Assembly: GCA_021648375.1 (NCBI GenBank)
Contig: JAKISW010000009.1
Coordinates: forward strand, 12,527-76,526
Direction: 5' to 3'
Origin: Devosiaceae bacterium
GTDB lineage: Bacteria > Pseudomonadota > Alphaproteobacteria > Rhizobiales > Devosiaceae
DNA length: 64,000 bases
Part shown: positions 8,156 through 16,037 of the stretch, in pieces
Position numbering within the stretch: position 1 is the stretch's first letter
How the letters are laid out: each line of letters opens with the position of its first letter
Position numbers and translations under genes: made by a program
Notes under the pieces: model-generated
Told to the model about the DNA's origin: nothing
What the model saw: the letters and a program-made list of their open reading frames with translations, nothing else
Database searches by the model: none

Positions 8156-8191
8156 CCTCTCGCCGGCAGAGTTTTTATGCCTCTCGCCGGC
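8156..8191. repeat. 12-bp direct repeat with GCCGGC cores
   Basis: CCTCTCGCCGGC occurs at 8156-8167 and 8180-8191, between the convergent trcR and YdcH-like genes. The two GCCGGC cores can pair with each other. It may act as a weak bidirectional stop. Confidence 0.5.
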
Positions 8192-8215
8192 GAATTAGCC
8201 ACAAGCCAGAAAAAT

Positions 8216-8392
8216 TTAGTGCCGGGTTTCGTTTTGGAGTCGGGTAATCTCGTCTTTAACTTCAAGCTTTTTACGCTTTAGCTCTTGAATTTTGAGAGCA
8301 TCCTGACTCGGGTGCCCCAATTCAATGGAAATCTGTTGCTCCAGCATCTCATGCCGACGCTCCAGAGCGGAAATGTGAGAAACATTAGTCAT
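8216..8392 (-). CDS. YdcH-family (DUF465) small protein
   Basis: A 58-residue protein that I translated by hand: it begins MTNVSHISALERRHEMLE, continues with SQDALKIQELKRKKLEVK and ends DEITRLQNETRH. The ALKIQELKRKKLEVKDEI motif is the DUF465/YdcH signature, a short antiparallel helical hairpin. Its function is unknown. A second, diverged member lies on the other strand at 8542-8757, so the two genes are divergent paralogues with a shared upstream region. The first residues and length match family members well. Confidence 0.88.
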   Translation of the reverse strand: MTNVSHISALERRHEMLEQQISIELGHPSQDALKIQELKRKKLEVKDEITRLQNETRH

Positions 8393-8541
8393 ACACTACT
8401 CCCTTTATTTTATGTATCAGACACGAATCAGTGTTGCAAAAAACCAGCAGTTTGTCGAGATGTGCAACTACCAACATGGATAAAAATAGCTTATACTCGT
8501 GCTTGTCTCTTATACTTATACACAAGCTGGAATGACAAAAA

Positions 8542-8757
8542 ATGCTTACCTTGAGCGAGGCGCAAATAGCGAGGTTTGGTTTGGAGCTGGCAACAATTCG
8601 CCAGCATCATTCAGATCTGAATGCTGCAATTCAAGCTCTTAAATCCTCCAAACAATGCGACCCAATGGTAATATCGCGCCTAAAAAAGCACAAACTATTG
8701 GCTAAAGACAGGATAGTTGAATTGGAGAAACTACTCATTCCTGATATTCTGGCTTAA
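8542..8757 (+). CDS. Second YdcH-family (DUF465) small protein
   Basis: A 71-residue protein with HHSDLNAAIQALKSS, then VISRLKKHKLLAKDRIVEL and the ending LIPDILA. It keeps the DUF465 pattern (LKKxKLxxKDxI) and adds the IPDI tail typical of the purE-linked paralogue in Hyphomicrobiales. Its function is unknown. It lies just before purE-purK, a common position in this order. The start codon ATG at 8542 has no strong ribosome site. Confidence 0.82.
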   Translation: MLTLSEAQIARFGLELATIRQHHSDLNAAIQALKSSKQCDPMVISRLKKHKLLAKDRIVELEKLLIPDILA

Positions 8758-8878
8758 ATAGAATTACTTTTAATTGTAGTAAAAATCTTATCGGCCCCTT
8801 TGCTTGTATCAAAGGCTTTATTGAGATAAATCGCTTCACATAAAAGTTTTCTAAAACACAAATCCGGCGAAAACAAAA

Positions 8879-9376
8879 ATGCTTCACTCTCCTCCAGTTG
8901 CAATTGTTATGGGTTCCCAATCTGACTGGCCCACAATGCGCCGCGCTGCCGAAACCCTGGATGTACTTAAAATTGAATATGAAGCGCGCATAGTTTCAGC
9001 CCACAGAACACCAGAGCGCATGTATGGGTTTGCGCGCGATGCCCGCGAGCAGGGATTTAAAACCATAATCGCCGGAGCTGGCGGCGCCGCTCACCTTCCC
9101 GGAATGATTGCAGCGCTAACCACCCTGCCAGTGTTTGGCGTTCCAATACAATCAAAAGCCCTCAATGGTCACGATAGCCTGCTTTCCATTGTGCAGATGC
9201 CAGCGGGAATTCCCGTTGGAACCCTGGCAATCGGGGAAGCGGGAGCCGTCAACGCCGCTCTTTTATCTGCCGCTATCATTTCTCTTATTGATCCAGAAGT
9301 GGAAGTCGAATTAAACGAATTTCGCCGCCAGCAAACTCTTAGCATAGCGGAGTTCCCCTCAGATGACTTCGAATAA
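8879..9376 (+). CDS. purE: N5-carboxyaminoimidazole ribonucleotide mutase PurE
   Basis: A 165-residue class I PurE. It converts N5-CAIR to CAIR in purine synthesis, the step after PurK. Visible motifs are VMGSQSDWPTM, ARIVSAHRTPERM, AGAGGAAHLPGM and GVPIQSKALNGHDSL, which include the conserved His of SAHR. Its last 14 bases overlap purK, so the two are one operon and probably translationally coupled. Confidence 0.96.
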   Translation: MLHSPPVAIVMGSQSDWPTMRRAAETLDVLKIEYEARIVSAHRTPERMYGFARDAREQGFKTIIAGAGGAAHLPGMIAALTTLPVFGVPIQSKALNGHDSLLSIVQMPAGIPVGTLAIGEAGAVNAALLSAAIISLIDPEVEVELNEFRRQQTLSIAEFPSDDFE

Positions 9377-10475
9377 CCTCTCTTCAAGGGAGCCACTGTT
9401 GCCCGGCAGCACTATTGGCATTCTTGGCGGTGGCCAATTGGGGCGTATGCTGGCTGTTGCTGCTTCAAAACTTGGCCTGAATACTCATATATATTGCCCC
9501 GACCCTGAAAGCCCGGCTTTTGATGTGGCAAAATACCATACGATTGCCCCCTATGATGACCAGAACGCCCTAAAGGAATTTGCGACCTCAGTTGATCTGG
9601 TTACCTATGAATTTGAAAATGTTCCAACAAAAGCCGCCAACCTGATTAAGGAGCAGGTATTTTTAGCTCCCGGAGTAAATGCCTTAAAAACCTCACAGGA
9701 TCGCCTTTTGGAAAAAAAGTTTTTGCAGGAATTAGATATCGCAATCAGCCCATTTGAACCTGTCAATTCCCCGCAACAATTATTACAGGCAATAAAAATC
9801 ATCGGCACCCCGTCAGTCTTGAAAACCACCCGTTTTGGCTATGACGGCAAAGGCCAGCGCATCATTAAAACGGCAAAAGGTGCGCATGATGCTTACAAAG
9901 AATTTGCCGGAAAACAACTGGTGCTCGAAGCGTTTGTAGAGTTTGACAGCGAAATATCAGTGGTGATTGCCCGTAATGCCTCAGGACAGATAGCGGCCTT
10001 TGAGCCATCCACCAACATCCATAAAAACCATATTCTTCACACCTCTACAGTTCCTGCAAGTATTGAAAAATCCACAGCGATCAAGGCAATTGCCATCGCC
10101 ACAAAAATAGCTGAATGCCTGCAATATCAAGGTGTTATGGCTGTAGAATTTTTCGTATGCAAGGCAGATCAGAGCGCAAATAACAAACAGATGCTGCTGG
10201 TCAATGAAATTGCCCCGCGCGTTCACAATTCTGGCCACTGGACACAAAATGTCTGCCCAACCGATCAGTTCGAGCAACATATCAGAGCAATTTGCAACTG
10301 GCCCCTGGGCCAGACCGAGCGCATGGCAAATGTGGTTATGCGCAATCTTATTGGTGGCGAAATCAACCTGATACCCCATGGATTATCGCCCAACGACCAT
10401 CCCCATATCTATGGCAAAAGCCACAGCCGACCAGGGCGTAAAATGGGCCATGTCAACACAATAACTCCTCTGTAA
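9363..10475 (+). CDS. purK: 5-(carboxyamino)imidazole ribonucleotide synthase PurK
   Basis: A 370-residue ATP-grasp enzyme that joins bicarbonate to AIR using ATP. The N-terminal domain has GILGGGQLGRML; the ATP-grasp part has TRFGYDGKGQR, FEPSTNIHKNHI and NEIAPRVHNSGHWT. It is full length. It overlaps purE by 14 bases. The stop codon lies in a short tandem repeat of TAACTCCTCTG (10462-10483, plus a degenerate third copy to 10494), so the C-terminus may have changed by repeat slippage. Confidence 0.96.
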   Translation: MTSNNLSSREPLLPGSTIGILGGGQLGRMLAVAASKLGLNTHIYCPDPESPAFDVAKYHTIAPYDDQNALKEFATSVDLVTYEFENVPTKAANLIKEQVFLAPGVNALKTSQDRLLEKKFLQELDIAISPFEPVNSPQQLLQAIKIIGTPSVLKTTRFGYDGKGQRIIKTAKGAHDAYKEFAGKQLVLEAFVEFDSEISVVIARNASGQIAAFEPSTNIHKNHILHTSTVPASIEKSTAIKAIAIATKIAECLQYQGVMAVEFFVCKADQSANNKQMLLVNEIAPRVHNSGHWTQNVCPTDQFEQHIRAICNWPLGQTERMANVVMRNLIGGEINLIPHGLSPNDHPHIYGKSHSRPGRKMGHVNTITPL

Positions 10476-10494
10476 CTCCTCTGTAATCTCCCTG
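10462..10494. repeat. 11-bp tandem repeat over the purK stop
   Basis: TAACTCCTCTG at 10462-10472 and 10473-10483, then TAATCTCCCTG at 10484-10494. The purK stop TAA is the first three bases of copy 2. The rest of the gap to rpsU (to 10706) shows no clear feature. Confidence 0.85.
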
Positions 10495-10706
10495 TCTGAG
10501 CAGCCCTGAAAAACATGGGTTTTTTACCAATCGCCCACCACAATTGCTGGACACAGGCCAATTGGTCTGCTATGTCCGCGCCAACGAAGGTCGAAGGTTC
10601 GGCCGAGCGTTGGTTGTTCTGTTGCCTGAAATCCAAATATTTCAGTCTTTAGAATTTATAACAGCAAGCGCATTAACACTGTTAATTTTGAAAGGCGGAG
10701 TTCCGC

Positions 10707-10931
10707 GTGCAAGTAGTCGTTCGTGATAATAATGTTGATCAGGCGTTAAAAGCGCTGAAAAAGAAATTGCAGCGTGAAGGCGTTTTCCGCGAAATGAAGC
10801 TGCGCAACTATTACGAGAAACCCTCGGAAAAGCGTGCGCGCCAAAAAGCAGAAGCTGTTCGCCGTTCGCGCAAACTGGCCCGTAAAAAAGCCCAGCGCGA
10901 AGGCCTTATTCCCATGTCTCCAAAGCGTTAA
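10707..10931 (+). CDS. rpsU: 30S ribosomal protein S21
   Basis: A 74-residue basic protein: VVVRDNNVDQALKALKKK, FREMKLRNYYEKPSEKRARQ and a Lys/Arg-rich end, as in alphaproteobacterial S21. It binds the small subunit near the anti-Shine-Dalgarno region. The start is GTG at 10707, with AAGGCGGAG seven bases upstream; no ATG is available. It forms its own unit with a terminator downstream. Confidence 0.95.
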   Translation: MQVVVRDNNVDQALKALKKKLQREGVFREMKLRNYYEKPSEKRARQKAEAVRRSRKLARKKAQREGLIPMSPKR

Positions 10932-11035
10932 ACCTGCATCTTCGCACCTAAGTATAGGCTTGCGACAAGGCATGATCGTGCGTTGCTAAACCAAGCGGTT
11001 TTATTGCAGGTTTTATGATTAAATAATTTTAAAAA

Positions 11036-11066
11036 TCCGTTGCCCGTAAAAAGGCAGCGGTTTTTT
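11036..11066 (+). terminator. Intrinsic terminator of rpsU
   Basis: Stem CCGTTGCC / GGCAGCGG with loop CGTAAAAA, followed by TTTTTTATT. It touches the stop codon of the convergent hydrolase gene. Confidence 0.85.
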
Positions 11067-11874
11067 ATTGCGTTTCAACCAATACTTCCCGATAAAACAA
11101 ACTGGCCTGCTCCCAGATGCCATCATCCCACAGGGAACCATGATCTCCCCCCTCAACTATCCATAATTGCCGCCCATCATTGGCCAAAGCAAACAGGTCC
11201 CGCCCATTTTGAACCGATATTGTTGTATCAAGAGTGCCGTGGGCGACAAATATTGGCTCCGCAACGTCACCAATCCAGTCACGGGATAAAAAACTGTCCT
11301 TCATCAGCACGCCCATGGGCAAAAACGGATAGCGCTGAGCTGCCACATCAATTGCAGCAGTAAACGGGCTTTCTAACACCACTGCCATTGCATCGCGTTT
11401 TGACGCCACGTAAAGAGCCGGACCGGAACCAAGCGAGCGCCCCCAGATTACGATACTTTCGCCTTTATCGTTCAGCCAGTCAAAAACCGCCAGCGAATCG
11501 GCAAGAATATTTGTCTCGCTTATCTCTCCAGGCGACATGGGGAAGCCGCGATAGTCAAATACCAGAACCCCAAAACCATCTTCGCTCATTTTCTGATAAC
11601 GATAAGCGTCTTCGGTGAAGCTGCCCGCATTGCCTTTAAAGAAAATAATTACCGGCATTTCTGGCTGCGGCGCTATATACCAACCGCCTAACTGCCGGTC
11701 AGGCGCAACATCAATATTGACCACTTCAGCGCCCACCAGTTCCGTATCACTCAGGGCAACAATTTCTCCGGCAGGGAAATATTGCAAATCCCGCTGATTA
11801 AAATACAAATATGCCATTATTCCCAGATAGGCGGTTGCAACAATACCAATGACCCAGAATGTAAACCTGCGCAT
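11065..11874 (-). CDS. Membrane-anchored alpha/beta hydrolase (BEM46-like)
   Basis: A 269-residue protein with one N-terminal membrane helix (about 5-25) and an alpha/beta-hydrolase domain outside the membrane. The catalytic set is visible: nucleophile elbow GRSLGSG, acid in HGTLDTT and base in GGDHGSL; VFDYRGFPMSPG is the usual oxyanion-side loop. BEM46/ABHD13-like relatives are esterases or lipases of unknown natural substrate. It lies about 50 bases downstream of the dsbA-like gene on the same strand, so the two may be co-transcribed. Confidence 0.82.
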   Translation of the reverse strand: MRRFTFWVIGIVATAYLGIMAYLYFNQRDLQYFPAGEIVALSDTELVGAEVVNIDVAPDRQLGGWYIAPQPEMPVIIFFKGNAGSFTEDAYRYQKMSEDGFGVLVFDYRGFPMSPGEISETNILADSLAVFDWLNDKGESIVIWGRSLGSGPALYVASKRDAMAVVLESPFTAAIDVAAQRYPFLPMGVLMKDSFLSRDWIGDVAEPIFVAHGTLDTTISVQNGRDLFALANDGRQLWIVEGGDHGSLWDDGIWEQASLFYREVLVETQ

Positions 11875-11924
11875 ATTCCAACTCCTATCAGATTTTCAAA
11901 ATCTACTTAGTTTGAGCCTCCGAA

Positions 11925-12611
11925 TCAGGATCCGGGTTTGCGACCCTCTGGGTCTGTGACCCTTTCCATAGCCAAAGCTCGCTCCAGCGCCTGCTCAAAA
12001 ACCAGCTCTTGCTGCGCTCCGGAAAAAGCAAAGCTATTATTAAATATAAAATATGGCACCCCGGTGATGCCCGCCGTTGGCGCCCACCTGGCATTTTTTT
12101 CGATTGCTTCAACCAGTTGATCATTGGCCAGAATTGAAATTATTTCATCTTTTTCAAAGCCTTGCTTCAAGGCAATTGTGGTTAGCACTTCATCATCATT
12201 GATGTTTAGTCCATCCATATAACATGCGTGAGAAAACGCCAGCGCCAGCTCATGCTGACTTCCTTTTTCCGCCGCCGCCATGATCAGAACCAGTGCCCTT
12301 TGCGAAGGATTGCGCCGCTTTTGTTTTTTCATATTTAGATTTAAGCCGCTTTTTTTACCCTCAATCTCCAGCCTCTCAAACATTTCATCTGGCGCACGCC
12401 CATATTTGCGTTTGAGCATCTCCACCACATCTTCCCCTTCCTTAGGGGTTTTGGCATCAAGCAAAAATGGATGGTGGGTTATGTCAATTTCCAGCGGATT
12501 TTCGGATGCCGTTTTTGCACTACTGATGGCATTATTCAAACGAGTAAGACCCACCAGACACCATGGGCAAACCGGGTCGGAAAAAATATCAATATGAGCC
12601 TGATTGGTCAT
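11925..12611 (-). CDS. FrnE-type DsbA-family thiol oxidoreductase
   Basis: A 228-residue thioredoxin-fold protein. It begins with IDIFSDPVCPWCLVG, which holds the CPWC redox pair, followed by a helical insert and the cis-Pro motif TGVPYFIFN near the C-terminus. There is no signal peptide, so it is cytosolic like FrnE. Such proteins are linked to disulfide exchange and stress tolerance. The C-terminus ends in a short charged tail (DPEGRKPGS). Confidence 0.87.
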   Translation of the reverse strand: MTNQAHIDIFSDPVCPWCLVGLTRLNNAISSAKTASENPLEIDITHHPFLLDAKTPKEGEDVVEMLKRKYGRAPDEMFERLEIEGKKSGLNLNMKKQKRRNPSQRALVLIMAAAEKGSQHELALAFSHACYMDGLNINDDEVLTTIALKQGFEKDEIISILANDQLVEAIEKNARWAPTAGITGVPYFIFNNSFAFSGAQQELVFEQALERALAMERVTDPEGRKPGS

Positions 12612-12694
12612 AAAAATTCATCCCTTGTGACGTTTTTAAAACAAGCAGAAACAATCTACCAATTTAAAAAAAGCGCAACAAAGCAATTTGACAA

Positions 12695-14101
12695 TCAGTG
12701 ATTAAGCGCTTTAACGATATCTTCGGTCATTTTTTTAGCATCGGCAAACAACATCATTGTGTTGTCACGGAAAAACAATTCGTTTTGCACTCCCGCATAG
12801 CCCGCCGACATGCCTCGTTTAATAAACAGCACGGTGGCTGCATTTTCCACATCCAGAACCGGCATGCCATAAATTGGCGAGGTTTTATCGGTTTTAGCCG
12901 AAGGGTTGGTCACGTCATTGGCCCCGATAACAAAAGCTACATCGGCCTGGGCAAATTCTGAGTTTATATCCTCAAGCTCAAACACTTCATCATAGGGTAC
13001 ATTGGCCTCGGCCAGCAGCACATTCATATGCCCCGGCATCCGCCCGGCCACCGGATGAATGGCATATTTTACCTCCACCCCTTCGGCTTTTAATATGTCC
13101 GCCATTTCGCGCAAAACATGCTGAGCCTGAGCCACCGCCATGCCATATCCGGGCACGATAATAACCTTGCCGGCGTTTTTCATCAGAAATGCCGCATCCG
13201 CCGCCGCCCCCTGTTTTACCGGTCTGGTTTCTTCTTCACCAGAGGTTGCAGCGGCGCTATCGCCACCAAATCCGCCAAGAATAACCGATATGAAAGAGCG
13301 GTTCATCGCTTTGCACATAATGTAGGAAAGAATGGCCCCTGACGAGCCAACCAGCGCCCCGGTAATAATCAAAGCGCTATTGCCAAGGGTGAAACCAATT
13401 CCCGCTGCCGCCCAGCCTGAATAAGAATTGAGCATGGAAACCACCACCGGCATATCAGCCCCGCCGATGGGAATAATCATTAAAACCCCAAGCACCAGCG
13501 CAACCACCGTAATGGCCCAGAACAGCCAGACAGCGCTGGTCAGGGTGAATTGCCAGACCAGATAAACCAGCAGTGCCGCCAAAGCGATATGCAAAATATG
13601 GCGCATGGGCAAAATAATCGGCGTGCCAGACATACGTCCATCCAGCTTGGCAAAAGCAATAACCGAACCGGTGAAAGTAAAGGCCCCGATTGCCGCTCCA
13701 AGGCTCATTTCAATCAAGGCCTGGGGATATACATCCCCCACGGTACCAATTCCAAAAGCTCCGGGCGCATAAAATGCCGCCGCCGCCACAAATACCGCCG
13801 CCAGACCAACCAAAGAGTGAAATGCGGCAACGAGTTGGGGCATATCGGTCATGGCTATTTTTCTAGCCATTACGGCACCAATGCCGCCGCCAATACCCAA
13901 TCCGGCACCAATAAGTCCCCATGAAAGCGGATCAGTGGGCCCAGCAACCCCAAGGGTGGTCAAAACGGCAATAAGCATGCCGATCATGCCATAAAAATTA
14001 CCTCGACGCGCCGAAGCAGGTGAAGAAAGCCCCCTGAGGGCCAAAATGAATAATACTCCGGCAACCAGATAAAGCAGCGCAGCAATGTTTGGCGAAATCA
14101 T
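12695..14101 (-). CDS. pntB: NAD(P) transhydrogenase beta subunit PntB
   Basis: A 468-residue membrane subunit. Roughly the first 270 residues form about nine helices of the proton channel, and the C-terminal 180 form the NADP-binding domain III, with VPGYGMAVAQAQH, HPVAGRMPGHMNVLLAE and GANDVTNPSA. With PntAA and PntAB it couples proton entry to hydride transfer from NADH to NADP+, supplying NADPH. It is last in the operon pntAA-pntAB-pntB, with three bases between pntAB and pntB. Confidence 0.96.
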   Translation of the reverse strand: MISPNIAALLYLVAGVLFILALRGLSSPASARRGNFYGMIGMLIAVLTTLGVAGPTDPLSWGLIGAGLGIGGGIGAVMARKIAMTDMPQLVAAFHSLVGLAAVFVAAAAFYAPGAFGIGTVGDVYPQALIEMSLGAAIGAFTFTGSVIAFAKLDGRMSGTPIILPMRHILHIALAALLVYLVWQFTLTSAVWLFWAITVVALVLGVLMIIPIGGADMPVVVSMLNSYSGWAAAGIGFTLGNSALIITGALVGSSGAILSYIMCKAMNRSFISVILGGFGGDSAAATSGEEETRPVKQGAAADAAFLMKNAGKVIIVPGYGMAVAQAQHVLREMADILKAEGVEVKYAIHPVAGRMPGHMNVLLAEANVPYDEVFELEDINSEFAQADVAFVIGANDVTNPSAKTDKTSPIYGMPVLDVENAATVLFIKRGMSAGYAGVQNELFFRDNTMMLFADAKKMTEDIVKALNH

Positions 14102-14104
14102 TTT

Positions 14105-14410
14105 CTAGCTGTCCTTTTTCTTATACATGGATAGCATGCGCTGGGTGACTAAAAAGCCCCCAAAAATATTTACCGAGGCCAGAATAAGTGCCGCAAATCC
14201 AAATCCTTTTGCCGCCCAGCTGTCATCTCCAACAAGGCCCACACCGACTGCCGTTAACGCCCCGACCACAATCACAGAGGATATGGCATTAGTCACCGCC
14301 ATCAACGGCGTATGCAGGGCCGGAGTTACGCTCCAGACCACAAAATAGCCAACAAAAATCGCCAACACAAAAATTGACACCTGAAATATAAACGGATCGA
14401 TCTCTGACAT
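14105..14410 (-). CDS. pntAB: NAD(P) transhydrogenase alpha subunit, membrane part
   Basis: A 101-residue protein with about three membrane helices (VSIFVLAIFVGYFVVW at the start; ISSVIVVGALTAVGVG mid-way) and HTPLMAVTNAISS, the conserved PntA domain II segment. In Alphaproteobacteria the alpha subunit is split into a soluble and a membrane polypeptide, as here. Its start overlaps the pntAA stop in TAATG, which points to coupled translation. Confidence 0.93.
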   Translation of the reverse strand: MSEIDPFIFQVSIFVLAIFVGYFVVWSVTPALHTPLMAVTNAISSVIVVGALTAVGVGLVGDDSWAAKGFGFAALILASVNIFGGFLVTQRMLSMYKKKDS

Positions 14411-15678
14411 TATTTTTTCTCCCCGAGCTTAGGCTCCCCAGACTTGGGTTTACTGGTTTTATTTGTACTAGTGTGTTTAGCGCTCTTTGCTTTAGCCGCT
14501 GGCTTTTTGGCCACGGGCTTTTTTGCAGCTGGTTTTTTTACTGCTGGCGCTTTAATCAGGCTCTCATGAACGATTTTGCCGTTCAAAGTCAAAAGGATTG
14601 CCTTTACCAGCTCTTCATCCCAATCCACATTCAGCTTGCCGCTTTCCTTATCGATCAAAGTCTCAAGAAATGTCAGCAGATTGCGCGAATAAAGCTGAGA
14701 GGCAGATGCCGCAATCCGTCCCGGCATATTAGTATATCCAACGATTGAAACATCCTTGAAATTTGCCACTTTACCCGGCACCGTTGCTTCACAATTGCCA
14801 CCACGCTCCGCCGCCAGATCAACCACAACTGATCCGGGAGCCATGGTTTCAACCATTTTTTTAGTAACAAGCACCGGAGCTTTTCGCCCCGGTATCAGCG
14901 CCGTTGTAATAACAATATCCTGCTTGGCAATGTGTTTTGCCGTCAGTTCCGCCTGTAATTTTTGATATTCCTCGCTCATTTGCTTGGCATAACCGGCTGC
15001 GGTTTCTGCCTGCTTGAACTCTTCGTTTTCCACCGCGATAAATTTTGCCCCCAAGCTCTCCACTTGTTCCTTGGCCGCCGGGCGCACATCGGTGGCACTA
15101 ACCACAGCCCCTAAACGTCTAGCGGTGGCAATGGCCTGCAAACCAGCAACCCCGGCCCCCATGACAAAAATCTTGGCAGGATGCACAGTTCCCGCCGCTG
15201 TCATCATCATTGGCAAAGCCCTATCGAACTCTCCGGCACCATCGATCACCGCCTGATATCCGGCCAGATTTGCCTGCGAGGATAAAACATCCATGGATTG
15301 TGCCCGAGAAATTCTGGGCATAAATTCCATGGACATCAGCGCTGCCCCGGTTTTAGCCAAAGCATTAAATTCTGATTGATCATCGCTGGGGTTTAAAGAG
15401 CCAATAACCAGAGCGCCCTTATTTATGCCGCTCAAAGAACTGGCAGAGGGGCGGCCCACACAAAATACCACATCGGCCCCTTTAAGGGTTGCAGCCATTG
15501 TGGACCCTATGGTCGCGCCAGCCTGTTTATATTGCGCATCGACAAAGCGCGAGAGTGAACCCGCCCCTTTTTCAACCGCAACTTTACACCCCAGAGCCAC
15601 CAGCTTGGCCACAGTTTCCGGCGTTGCTGCAACACGGGTTTCCCCGGCAGCTTTTTCCCTGGCAATCGCCACCTTCAT
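14410..15678 (-). CDS. pntAA: NAD(P) transhydrogenase alpha subunit, NAD-binding part
   Basis: A 422-residue soluble subunit that binds NAD(H). Motifs seen are KVAIAREKAAGETRVA at the N-terminus, GAGVAGLQAIATARRLGA (dinucleotide fold) and ALIPGRKAPVLV. The core ends near residue 370. It carries an unusual tail of about 50 residues rich in Ala, Lys and Pro (KKPAAKKPVAKKPAAK), like eukaryotic H1 or bacterial KPAA repeats. A similar stretch is found on the fadJ-like protein. GGAG lies 9-12 bases before the ATG. Confidence 0.95.
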   Translation of the reverse strand: MKVAIAREKAAGETRVAATPETVAKLVALGCKVAVEKGAGSLSRFVDAQYKQAGATIGSTMAATLKGADVVFCVGRPSASSLSGINKGALVIGSLNPSDDQSEFNALAKTGAALMSMEFMPRISRAQSMDVLSSQANLAGYQAVIDGAGEFDRALPMMMTAAGTVHPAKIFVMGAGVAGLQAIATARRLGAVVSATDVRPAAKEQVESLGAKFIAVENEEFKQAETAAGYAKQMSEEYQKLQAELTAKHIAKQDIVITTALIPGRKAPVLVTKKMVETMAPGSVVVDLAAERGGNCEATVPGKVANFKDVSIVGYTNMPGRIAASASQLYSRNLLTFLETLIDKESGKLNVDWDEELVKAILLTLNGKIVHESLIKAPAVKKPAAKKPVAKKPAAKAKSAKHTSTNKTSKPKSGEPKLGEKK

Positions 15679-15717
15679 ATGTATGTCTCCATAGCTAAAA
15701 GAAAAAACAGGCCTGTT

Positions 15718-15826
15718 TAGAGCATTTTCAGGATAAGTGTACGCGGTTATCCGGTTCGAAAATGCGGCAAATCAAAGACTTAGAGCTTTTGTTTTGATTC
15801 CACCAAAACAAAATAGGCTCTAAAAA
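15718..15826. repeat. Interspersed palindromic repeat (copy 2)
   Basis: Reads TTAGAGCATTTTCAGGATAA, GTGTACGCGGTTATCCGGTT, CGAAAATGCGGCAAATCAAA and GACTTAGAGC. The core GGATAAGTG-x-CGGTTATCCG-TTCGAAAATGCG matches the reverse of copy 3 at 55130-55207. The right end adds an inverted pair TTGTTTTG / CAAAACAAA flanked by TAGAGC and GGCTCTA. Confidence 0.75.
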
Positions 15827-15845
15827 GCAGGTCGAATTCCAAAGT

Positions 15846-15968
15846 TTATGGATTTATAATAAAATACAACAGCACCATGGTGATCGCTGTTATGATAGAG
15901 GTCCATTTGACAAGCGTGACAAACCGATCATAAGTTTTCTGATGTTCTTCAAAATCGCTGTTAGTCAT
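15846..15968 (-). CDS. aa3-type cytochrome c oxidase subunit IV-like peptide
   Basis: A 40-residue protein translated by hand: MTNSDFEEHQKTYDRFVTLV, then KWTSIITAITMVLLYFIINP. A short polar head with the family-like HxxTYDRFV pattern precedes one membrane helix. This matches the small bacterial aa3-oxidase subunit IV family (Cox4_pro_2), whose gene often lies just upstream of pntAA in Hyphomicrobiales, as here. No other oxidase subunit is nearby. The ATG at 15968 gives the only sensible start. Confidence 0.78.
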   Translation of the reverse strand: MTNSDFEEHQKTYDRFVTLVKWTSIITAITMVLLYFIINP

Positions 15969-16037
15969 GGTTATTCCTTATTTTATCATAGTTTATAGTC
16001 AAAATAATTCTACTTGCTCTGCTCGCAAAGCCTGTAA

